6,735 nucleotides of DNA from an uncultured Bacillaceae bacterium (lineage in GTDB: Bacteria; Bacillota; Bacilli; Bacillales; Amphibacillaceae), in assembly GCA_937925695.1 (NCBI GenBank), contig CALAMD010000024.1, positions 1-6,735 of the forward strand, in the 5' to 3' direction. Under the pieces are notes generated by a model that was not told where the DNA came from, ran no database searches, and was given only the letters and a program-made list of their open reading frames with translations. Numbering within the stretch: the first letter of the stretch is position 1; every line of letters begins with the position of its first letter. This document shows, in pieces, positions 1-4,948 of the stretch. The position numbers and the translations under genes were made by a program.

Positions 1-515
1 TGTTTGTTAATTTCATTCGAGAAAATAAGGTTGTGGCAGGAGTATTAACATTGATTAGAGTTTATTTAGGCTATGCATGGTTAACAGCTGGTTGGGGCAA
101 GGCGATGGGTGAATTTGATGCCAGTGGATTTATTCAAGGCGCGATCGCCAATGCTGGCGGGGAATATCCAACCGTTCAAGGTTGGTGGGCAGCATTTTTA
201 GAAATGGTTGCACTGCCAAATGCTGATTTATTTAGCTTCATGGTTGCTTGGGGCGAAGTATTAGTTGGTATTGCATTGATCGTCGGTGCTTTTACAAATT
301 TTGCAGCATTAATGGGTATGGTCATGAACTTTGCTTTCCTATTTAGTGGTACAGTAAGCACAAATGCCCAAATGGTATTATTAACATTTTTCTTGTTAGT
401 TGCAGGTTACAATGCTGGCAGATATGGTTTAGATAGATGGATTATTCCATTTATCAGAAATTACGTCCCAACAGAAAAAATATTGAGGCCTAAAAAACTA
501 CAAACACAAAATTAA
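1..515 (+). CDS. DoxX family integral membrane protein (5' end cut by window edge)
   Basis: The frame is open from the first base of the window to the TAA at 513-515. Bases 1-2 are TG, so one upstream A would make an ATG and give a protein of about 171 residues beginning MFVNFIREN. The GTG at 33 is a poor start because the AAGG at 27-30 is only two bases away and the upstream codons read as family-like sequence. Four hydrophobic helices are visible (about residues 12-33, 77-97, 99-116 and 121-140), with the TAGWGK segment after helix 1 and the VAGYNAGRYGLDRW segment after helix 4 that I associate with Firmicute DoxX proteins. DoxX proteins are small membrane proteins of poorly defined function; in Mycobacterium tuberculosis one forms a redox complex with superoxide dismutase SodA and the thiosulfate sulfurtransferase SseA. 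The next gene here is also a superoxide dismutase, but a terminator separates the two. The protein has no cysteine, so any redox role would not use its own thiols. Confidence 0.85.
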   Translation, partial: FVNFIRENKVVAGVLTLIRVYLGYAWLTAGWGKAMGEFDASGFIQGAIANAGGEYPTVQGWWAAFLEMVALPNADLFSFMVAWGEVLVGIALIVGAFTNFAALMGMVMNFAFLFSGTVSTNAQMVLLTFFLLVAGYNAGRYGLDRWIIPFIRNYVPTEKILRPKKLQTQN

Positions 516-527
516 TTTTTGAATGTG

Positions 528-566
528 GACGAATAGTGAATGATTCATTATTCGTCTTATTTTTTT
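528..566 (+). terminator. Rho-independent terminator of the DoxX gene
   Basis: A 13-base stem (arms 528-540 and 544-556, one G-T wobble, three-base loop TGA) begins GACGAATA and closes with TATTCGTC. It is followed by TTATTTTTTT. It lies 12 bases after the DoxX stop, so the DoxX transcript should end here and sodC should be transcribed separately. The minus-strand side has no T run, so it works only for + strand transcripts. Confidence 0.9.
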
Positions 567-648
567 GAAAATCATGGATTCGTTAATCATAAGTACCACG
601 CTGTTTAAAAGTTCCCTTTTATGTAAATTATGAGAATACCAACACATG

Positions 649-656
649 AAAGGAGA
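649..656 (+). promoter_or_regulatory. Ribosome binding site of sodC
   Basis: AAAGGAGA lies 11 bases before the ATG at 668. It is a near-perfect Shine-Dalgarno sequence at slightly long spacing, and no competing in-frame start lies nearby. I found no convincing promoter between the DoxX terminator and this site: the best -10-like hexamer, TAAATT at 624-629, has no matching -35. Confidence 0.8.
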
Positions 657-667
657 GCTATAAATCG

Positions 668-1264
668 ATGGTTAATTTTCCTCGTTTTATTTGGTTCGTG
701 ATAATTTTAATTGTACTACCAGCTTGTTCAGCGTATAATGAAGAAAGTCATGAGTTAAATGTTTCAGATGAAGAAACAACGGAAGCATCAATAGTAGAAA
801 TAGACGACAGTAGGGACATGGTTGAGGTTGATCTAAAGGGAAGAGAAGGCGATCGAGTAGGCATAGCAGTGTTAACAGAGCATAATGATGGTGTTAATAT
901 TCAGATTGAAGTATGGAATTTACCGGCCGGATTACATGGATTTCATATCCATGAAACTGGTTTATGTGAAGAGCCGAGCTTTGAATCGGCTGGCGGTCAT
1001 TTTAATCCTACCCAAACAAAACATGGATTTGATCACCCTGAAGGGCCCCATTTGGGAGATTTACCGAATTTAAATATAAATGAAGTAAATAGAGGGCAAG
1101 CTTCGTTTCTAGCTCCAGGGCTAACATTAAAAAAGGGTGAGCCAAACTCATTGTTGCCTGAAAAAGGGACAGCCCTAGTGATTCATGCTGACCCTGATGA
1201 TTATATATCACAACCAGCTGGCAATGCGGGCGAAAGAATTGCCTGTGGTGTCATTATCGATTAA
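668..1264 (+). CDS. sodC: Cu/Zn superoxide dismutase, lipoprotein
   Basis: This enzyme converts superoxide to hydrogen peroxide and oxygen on the outer face of the membrane. The 198-residue product starts with a short hydrophobic signal peptide ending in the lipobox LPAC, so Cys20 should be lipidated and the protein anchored. An acidic linker (about 21-58) leads to the catalytic domain (about 60-198). The ligands can be assigned by the family motifs: copper His93 and His95 (GFHIHE), bridging His111 (GGHFNP), zinc His119, His128 and Asp131 (GPHLGDLPN), and copper His173 (VIHADPDD). Cys100 and Cys193 match the conserved disulfide, and Arg190 in GERIACG matches the active-site arginine. All catalytic residues are present, unlike the B. 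subtilis paralog YojM, which is reported to lack two copper ligands. The start is set by the AAAGGAG upstream. Terminators on both sides suggest a single-gene transcript. Confidence 0.95.
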   Translation: MVNFPRFIWFVIILIVLPACSAYNEESHELNVSDEETTEASIVEIDDSRDMVEVDLKGREGDRVGIAVLTEHNDGVNIQIEVWNLPAGLHGFHIHETGLCEEPSFESAGGHFNPTQTKHGFDHPEGPHLGDLPNLNINEVNRGQASFLAPGLTLKKGEPNSLLPEKGTALVIHADPDDYISQPAGNAGERIACGVIID

Positions 1265-1285
1265 ATTTGTGTTGGTGCAGTGTAT

Positions 1286-1326
1286 AAAATGTCTGAGGGG
1301 GATTTCACATCCCTCAGACATTTTTT
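1286..1326 (+). terminator. Rho-independent terminator of sodC
   Basis: A 14-base perfect stem (arms 1286-1299 and 1311-1324, core TGTCTGAGGG/CCCTCAGACA) encloses an 11-base loop. The 3' arm ends in six T residues (1321-1326). It begins 22 bases after the sodC stop. The opposite strand has four T residues after the stem, so weak bidirectional activity is possible. Confidence 0.92.
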
Positions 1327-1368
1327 AACATATCTGTCAATGAAAAGCCAAAATAGAAAAGCACTCTT

Positions 1369-1399
1369 TTGGGGTATGAAAACAAAAAAATAGTATAAT
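1369..1399 (+). promoter_or_regulatory. Candidate sigma-A promoter of oppDF
   Basis: A perfect -10 hexamer TATAAT sits at 1394-1399, about 90 bases before oppD and downstream of the sodC terminator. The -35 is poor: the best option is TTGGGG at 1369-1374 with a long 19-base spacer, and the hexamer at 17-base spacing (GGGGTA) does not match the consensus. Transcription would start near 1406 and give a leader of about 85 bases. A promoter is needed in this gap because the sodC terminator is strong. Confidence 0.55.
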
Positions 1400-1407
1400 G
1401 ATTATAT
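1393..1407. promoter_or_regulatory. PerR/Fur-family-like operator overlapping the oppDF -10
   Basis: GTATAATGATTATAT contains the perfect 13-base palindrome TATAATGATTATA (1394-1406, six-base arms around a central G). The established Bacillus PerR box is TTATAATNATTATAA; this site matches 13 of 15 positions, missing only the two outermost bases. Fur and Zur boxes share the 7-1-7 layout but need different bases at positions 2-3, so PerR is the best fit. The left arm is also the -10 hexamer, so binding would block RNA polymerase. An AT-rich -10 followed by its mirror image can arise by chance, so this stays a candidate. Confidence 0.45.
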
Positions 1408-1476
1408 CTATTTTAAAATTGCGCGTAAATCTTTGCAAGATCGTTTATTATGTTTCTGGATAATATATTGATGTAC

Positions 1477-1483
1477 AAAGGGA
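1477..1483 (+). promoter_or_regulatory. Ribosome binding site that sets the oppD start
   Basis: AAAGGGA (about 1478-1484) lies about eight bases before the ATG at 1492. The earlier in-frame ATGs at 1450 and 1471 have no Shine-Dalgarno sequence and would add residues with no family similarity. The start at 1492 is therefore preferred. Confidence 0.75.
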
Positions 1484-1491
1484 ATGATTAT

Positions 1492-2550
1492 ATGAAAAAA
1501 TTATTAGAAGTTAACAATCTTGCTGTATCATTTACACAAAACAATCGAGAAGTACCAGCAGTACGAGGTGTTAACTTTTCTGTATACGAAGGAGAAACAC
1601 TGGCGATTGTCGGTGAGTCTGGTTCAGGGAAAAGTGTTACTGCCCAATCCATTATGCGACTTGTGCCTATGCCGCCAGGTAAATTTGTAAGTGGATCGAT
1701 TATGTTTAATGGGGAAGATTTAATTAAAAAAACGGATAAAGAAATGCGTAGTATTCGTGGAAAAGATATAAGTATGGTCTTCCAAGAGCCGATGACTTCT
1801 TTAAATCCAGTATTTACGATCGGAAACCAAGTTCAAGAAGTTCTTTTTAACCATACAGACATCTCGAAAAAAGAAGCCCGTGAACGCTCTATTCAATTGA
1901 TGCGTGATGTTGGTATTAACCGACCAGAAGAAGTGATTGATGAATATCCTCACCAATTATCAGGCGGAATGCGTCAACGAGTAATGATCGCAATTGCAAT
2001 TGCCCTTCATCCAAAATTGCTCATTGCTGACGAACCAACGACGGCCCTTGATGTAACTGTTCAGGCGCAAATTCTAGATTTATTAAAAGATATTCAACAA
2101 GAAAAAAATATGTCAACAATCATGATAACCCATGACTTAGGTGTTGTTGCTAGTTCGGCAGATCGGGTAGCTGTCATGTATGCGGGAAGAATTGTTGAGA
2201 TTGGTACTGTCGATGAAATCTTTTATAATCCACAGCATCCTTATACTTGGGGATTATTAGGATCAATGCCGACACTAGAAACCGATGAAGAATCATTGTT
2301 CTCAATTCCAGGCACCCCTCCGGATATGAGTAATTTACCGAAAGGAGATCCTTTTGCACCGCGAAATCCTTATGCCTTAGATATCGATCGGGAAAAGGAA
2401 CCACCTATGTTTAAAGTATCTGATACCCATTATGCGGCAACGTGGTTATTACATGAAGATACACCACCCGTTGATCCACCAGAGAATATAAAAGAGAGAT
2501 GGGCATATTTTAAAAGCAATTTGCAAAAAGAGAGTGGGATGAAACGATGA
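1492..2550 (+). CDS. oppD: Oligopeptide ABC importer, ATP-binding subunit OppD
   Basis: OppD is one of two cytoplasmic ATPases that power uptake of oligopeptides through the OppB/OppC membrane channel. The 352-residue product has the complete ABC set: Walker A GESGSGKS (41-48), Q-loop Gln98 in VFQEP, signature LSGGMRQR (156-163), Walker B LLIADE (176-181), D-loop ALD (185-187) and switch His214 in ITHD. The HPY motif (249-251) and a C-terminal extension with IPGTPPD, PPMFKVSDTHYAATWLL-type sequence mark it as a peptide/nickel-class subunit, closest to Firmicute OppD. The cysteines found in this extension in many OppD/DppD proteins are replaced (KGD, RNP, AAT); the protein has no cysteine at all. 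Length is normal for the family. It overlaps oppF by ATGA, indicating coupled translation. No oppA, oppB or oppC is present in the window. Confidence 0.93.
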   Translation: MKKLLEVNNLAVSFTQNNREVPAVRGVNFSVYEGETLAIVGESGSGKSVTAQSIMRLVPMPPGKFVSGSIMFNGEDLIKKTDKEMRSIRGKDISMVFQEPMTSLNPVFTIGNQVQEVLFNHTDISKKEARERSIQLMRDVGINRPEEVIDEYPHQLSGGMRQRVMIAIAIALHPKLLIADEPTTALDVTVQAQILDLLKDIQQEKNMSTIMITHDLGVVASSADRVAVMYAGRIVEIGTVDEIFYNPQHPYTWGLLGSMPTLETDEESLFSIPGTPPDMSNLPKGDPFAPRNPYALDIDREKEPPMFKVSDTHYAATWLLHEDTPPVDPPENIKERWAYFKSNLQKESGMKR

Positions 2551-3494
2551 GTGATCAAGACGTTTTATTAGAAGTGAAAAATTTAAAAAAGTACTTTCCG
2601 ATTAAAGCCGGATTTTTTCAGCGTAAAGTTGGCGAGGTAAAAGCCGTTGACGATGTGTCCTTTACGATTAAAAAAGGGGAAACATTTGGTCTTGTTGGCG
2701 AATCAGGTAGTGGTAAATCAACTACTGGACGAACGATCTTACGTTTACTAGATCCAACTGATGGTCAAATTATTTTTGATGGTGAGGATATTACTCATAT
2801 TCGGGGAAATAGATTGCGTGAAATTCGCCAAAATCTGCAAATGGTATATCAAGATCCGTATGCATCATTAAATCCTAAAATGATGGTCGGTCATATTGTT
2901 GATGAACCGATTCGGAACTTTACGAAGAAAAAACATAGTGAGCTTGAGGATGAAGTTAAAGAGTTGTTACAAAGAGTGGGTTTAAAAGCAAGTGATTATT
3001 ACAAATATCCTCATGAATTCTCTGGCGGTCAAAGACAACGTATTGGTATTGCACGTGCCCTTGCGTTAAAGCCAAAATTAATTATTGCTGATGAGCCGGT
3101 TAGTGCTTTAGACGTTTCTATTCAAGCTCAAGTGATAAACTTATTAAAAGAATTACAGGAAGAATTCGGTTTAACCTACTTATTCATCGCCCATGATTTA
3201 GCGGTTGTAAAATATTTAAGTGATCGTATCGGTGTGATGAAAGATGGTAACTTAGTCGAAATGGCGCCAAGTAATGAACTATATGAAAATCCTATCCATC
3301 CTTATACAAAATCGTTATTATCAGCTATTCTATCACCAGATCCAGAAGTTGAACGTGAACGGAAACGAATGAAATACGATCCAAGTATTCATCCTAAAAA
3401 TGAAGAGTTATCTTTACGGGAAGTGAAACCTGGGCATTGGGTAAGATGCACACCTTCTGAATTTGCAACTTACCAACAACAATATGCACAATAA
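2547..3494 (+). CDS. oppF: Oligopeptide ABC importer, ATP-binding subunit OppF
   Basis: OppF is the second ATPase and forms a heterodimer with OppD to drive peptide import. The 315-residue product has Walker A GESGSGKS (51-58), Q-loop Gln102 in VYQDP, signature FSGGQRQR (158-165), Walker B LIIADE (178-183), D-loop ALD (187-189), switch His216 in IAHD, and the HPY motif (251-253). The N-terminal KKYFPIKAGFF segment with a basic insertion is typical of OppF/DppF. The C-terminal GHWVRC ends the peptide-class extension and holds the only cysteine (Cys301). The start codon overlaps the oppD stop (ATGA), and the only upstream pairing sequence is a weak GAGTGGG, so translation probably depends on ribosomes finishing oppD. 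In complete opp or app operons permease and binding-protein genes lie beside this pair; here a hairpin and an unrelated transporter follow. Confidence 0.93.
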   Translation: MSDQDVLLEVKNLKKYFPIKAGFFQRKVGEVKAVDDVSFTIKKGETFGLVGESGSGKSTTGRTILRLLDPTDGQIIFDGEDITHIRGNRLREIRQNLQMVYQDPYASLNPKMMVGHIVDEPIRNFTKKKHSELEDEVKELLQRVGLKASDYYKYPHEFSGGQRQRIGIARALALKPKLIIADEPVSALDVSIQAQVINLLKELQEEFGLTYLFIAHDLAVVKYLSDRIGVMKDGNLVEMAPSNELYENPIHPYTKSLLSAILSPDPEVERERKRMKYDPSIHPKNEELSLREVKPGHWVRCTPSEFATYQQQYAQ

Positions 3495-3510
3495 ATTTAA
3501 TAATTTAGTG

Positions 3511-3542
3511 ATAAAGCTCCTTTCTTATAAGGAGCTTTATTG
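3511..3542 (+). terminator. Hairpin terminator after oppF, weak T run
   Basis: A perfect 12-base stem (arms 3511-3522 and 3529-3540, ATAAAGCTCCTT and its complement) has a six-base loop. It starts 16 bases after the oppF stop. The T residues are mostly inside the 3' arm (GCTTTATTG), so there is no long free U tract. Termination may be partial, allowing some read-through into the MFS gene. Confidence 0.65.
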
Positions 3543-3584
3543 AATGTCCTAAGCGTTCCGATGTTAAATGTAAATCCTATAAGG

Positions 3585-3590
3585 TATAAT
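3585..3590 (+). promoter_or_regulatory. Candidate -10 element of the MFS transporter promoter
   Basis: A perfect TATAAT hexamer sits 34 bases before the chosen ATG and just downstream of the oppF hairpin. No good -35 is found: ATGTTA at 3561-3566 (18-base spacer) and GTTAAA at 3563-3568 (16-base spacer) each match three of six. A start near 3597 would give a short leader that still contains the ribosome binding site. Confidence 0.45.
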
Positions 3591-3607
3591 GAATTTCGAG
3601 AATCGAA

Positions 3608-3614
3608 AGAAAGG
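3608..3614 (+). promoter_or_regulatory. Ribosome binding site that sets the MFS gene start
   Basis: AGAAAGG lies nine bases before the ATG at 3624. The same frame is open further upstream to a TTG at 3540, but that stretch overlaps the oppF hairpin and the -10 hexamer and has no ribosome binding site of its own. The start at 3624 is therefore preferred. Confidence 0.75.
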
Positions 3615-3623
3615 TCGACAGAC

Positions 3624-4811
3624 ATGAGCAAACAGACTGCAAAAATTTGGACAAGGGATTTTGTCTTAATATGTTTAGCGAACTTTTTAATTTTTTTAGG
3701 ATTTCAAATGACTTTACCTACTTTGCCTTTATTTATAAAAGAGTTAGGCGGTAGTGACCAATCTATTGGCTTCATTGTAGGTGTTTTTACTTTTTCAGCA
3801 CTACTCATCAGGCCGTATGTTGGTAATGCATTAGAAACTAAAGGAAGACGATTTGTTTTTTTAATTGGTTTAGCTTTGTTTGTGCTTTCTGTTGGGTCTT
3901 TTGCATTTGTTACGAGTATTGCTTTCTTAATCGTGATTCGAGTTATTCAAGGGATTGGGTGGGGATTTTCAACAACAGCATCAGGTACCGTAGCGACGGA
4001 TATTGTCCCGGCCCAACGTCGGGGTGAAGGATTAGGCTATTTCGGTTTATCTGGGAATTTTTCCCTTGCTTTAGGACCAACCCTAGGATTAGCTTTAGTA
4101 GATAAAGTATCTTTTTCAACTTTATTTATCATTTGTGCTATGTTTGGACTGCTGGCATTACTTTCGGCAGCCAATATTCGTTATAAAAAAATTCATCCAT
4201 CCAAACAGCAGCCAACTACAAGTAAAGTGAAATTTGATTTTTATGAAAAAACAGCGGTTAAACCATCGTTGCTCTTATTTTTTATTACGGTTACATTCGG
4301 TGGAATTGCTACGTTTTTACCGATTTATGCTGCTGAAAAAAGCGTTGCAGGCATAGAGGCTTATTTTTTAACGTACGCTACCTTTATTTTTATTTCTCGA
4401 ACATTTGCCGGGCGCTTATATGATCAAAAAGGACATATTTATATATTTTTACCGAGTGCGATGCTTATCTTTACCGCTATGCTCTTATTGGCTTGGTTAC
4501 CAAATACAATGACGATGCTCATTGCCGCTGCGATTTATGGTTTAGGTTTCGGGAGTTTGTCACCCGCATTACAGGCTTGGTCTGTCCAAGATGCAGCTGC
4601 AAATCGAAAAGGCATGGCTAATGCTACGTTTTCATCTTTTTTTGATTTAGGAGTTGGCATTGGCGCCATCGTTTTTGGGCTAGTCGCCGATGGTTTTGGT
4701 TACTATTTAATTTATATCCTTTCAGCAGGATCTGTTATGATCTCCATGCTATTATATATTTATTTAATTGTAAGAGAACGGTATCAAAAAAAGCAGGTAT
4801 CAAAACCGTAG
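3624..4811 (+). CDS. MFS transporter, 12-helix drug:H+ antiporter-like
   Basis: This is a secondary transporter of the major facilitator superfamily, probably an exporter driven by the proton gradient; the substrate cannot be told from sequence. The 395-residue protein shows twelve hydrophobic segments in two halves, split by a hydrophilic loop near residues 186-212. Motif A lies between helices 2 and 3 (GNALETKGRR, 67-76) and a weaker copy between helices 8 and 9 (GRLYDQKG, 263-270). Helix 4 carries RVIQGIGWG (106-114), the motif B arginine and glycines linked to proton coupling. Helix 5 carries LALGPTLG (148-155), the GPxxG antiporter motif found in exporters of the DHA1 type. The N-terminal WTRDFVLICLANF pattern resembles uncharacterised Bacillus exporters. 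It has its own likely -10 and ribosome binding site, so a functional link with oppDF is not implied. Confidence 0.88.
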   Translation: MSKQTAKIWTRDFVLICLANFLIFLGFQMTLPTLPLFIKELGGSDQSIGFIVGVFTFSALLIRPYVGNALETKGRRFVFLIGLALFVLSVGSFAFVTSIAFLIVIRVIQGIGWGFSTTASGTVATDIVPAQRRGEGLGYFGLSGNFSLALGPTLGLALVDKVSFSTLFIICAMFGLLALLSAANIRYKKIHPSKQQPTTSKVKFDFYEKTAVKPSLLLFFITVTFGGIATFLPIYAAEKSVAGIEAYFLTYATFIFISRTFAGRLYDQKGHIYIFLPSAMLIFTAMLLLAWLPNTMTMLIAAAIYGLGFGSLSPALQAWSVQDAAANRKGMANATFSSFFDLGVGIGAIVFGLVADGFGYYLIYILSAGSVMISMLLYIYLIVRERYQKKQVSKP

Positions 4812-4820
4812 CTGATCAAT

Positions 4821-4833
4821 AACATTGAATGTT
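4821..4833. repeat. 13-base perfect palindrome after the MFS gene
   Basis: AACATTGAATGTT has six-base arms around a single G and begins nine bases after the MFS stop. With a one-base centre it cannot form a useful RNA hairpin of full length, so a protein-binding site or chance are the options. It abuts the longer hairpin that follows. Confidence 0.4.
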
Positions 4834-4838
4834 AGCTT

Positions 4839-4884
4839 GAATGAGACGTATTAAATATATTGGTAATATTAATTGTCTCGTTTT
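4839..4884 (+). terminator. Probable terminator hairpin of the MFS gene
   Basis: GAGAC (4843-4847) pairs with GTCTC (4875-4879), extended outward by AAT/GTT with a wobble and inward by ATTAA/TTAAT plus three further pairs. This gives a long, AT-rich, imperfect hairpin ending in GTTTT. An outer TTAGCTT/AAGCTAA pair (4832-4838 and 4885-4891) can extend it. The stem is interrupted and the T run short, so confidence is moderate. Confidence 0.5.
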
Positions 4885-4902
4885 AAGCTAAGATCATAGA
4901 TG

Positions 4903-4930
4903 TAACCCTTATTGAGGTTAAATCTTTAAC
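4903..4930. repeat. Two overlapping inverted repeats in the SNF2 gene leader
   Basis: TAACC (4903-4907) is complementary to GGTTA (4916-4920) across eight bases. GTTAAA (4917-4922) is complementary to TTTAAC (4925-4930), forming the 14-base palindrome GTTAAATCTTTAAC. The two repeats share bases 4917-4920, so they cannot form at the same time in RNA. They end six bases before the ribosome binding site. The second could be an operator; no regulator can be named. Confidence 0.4.
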
Positions 4931-4935
4931 AAGAA

Positions 4936-4941
4936 GTGAGG
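4936..4941 (+). promoter_or_regulatory. Ribosome binding site that sets a TTG start
   Basis: GTGAGG, within AAGAAGTGAGG, lies seven bases before the TTG at 4949. An in-frame TGA at 4937-4939 rules out an earlier normal start. The first in-frame ATG, at 4982, has no comparable site upstream and would remove eleven residues, so TTG is favoured. Confidence 0.7.
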
Positions 4942-4948
4942 CATTATC

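Noticed and set aside
141..148. GCGATCGC palindrome within the DoxX gene
   Set aside because: It is a single copy inside coding sequence with no repeat elsewhere in the window; expected by chance and codon choice.
176..361. Minus-strand reading frame inside the DoxX gene
   Set aside because: It is antisense to a well-supported gene, has no ribosome binding site and no recognisable protein features. The same applies to minus-strand frames inside sodC and oppD and to the second + frame at 885-1073 inside sodC.
33..515. GTG at 33 as the DoxX start
   Set aside because: The frame is open upstream to the window edge with plausible coding sequence, bases 1-2 would complete an ATG, and the AAGG before 33 is too close to act as a ribosome binding site.
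570..648. sodC promoter, including a sigma-B type GTTTAA at 603-608
   Set aside because: No GGG-type -10 follows at the right distance, and the sigma-A-like TAAATT at 624-629 lacks a -35. A promoter must exist but cannot be placed.
1409..1420. CodY box in the oppD leader
   Set aside because: TATTTTAAAATT resembles AATTTTCWGAAAATT only through its AT content; the centre CWG is missing.
1450..1491. Longer oppD from ATG 1450
   Set aside because: No Shine-Dalgarno sequence stands before 1450 or 1471, the extra 14 residues do not look like the family, and a good site precedes 1492.
3585..3599. Second PerR-like box at the MFS -10
   Set aside because: Only the left half (TATAATGA) fits, and that is the -10 itself; the right half matches about three of seven positions.
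3540..3623. Longer MFS protein from TTG 3540
   Set aside because: The extension begins within the oppF hairpin, spans the -10 hexamer and has no ribosome binding site.
4873..4901. Sigma-A promoter for the SNF2 gene using TTGTCT and CATAGA
   Set aside because: The hexamers match three of six each at best and the -35 lies within the hairpin arm, so support is too weak.
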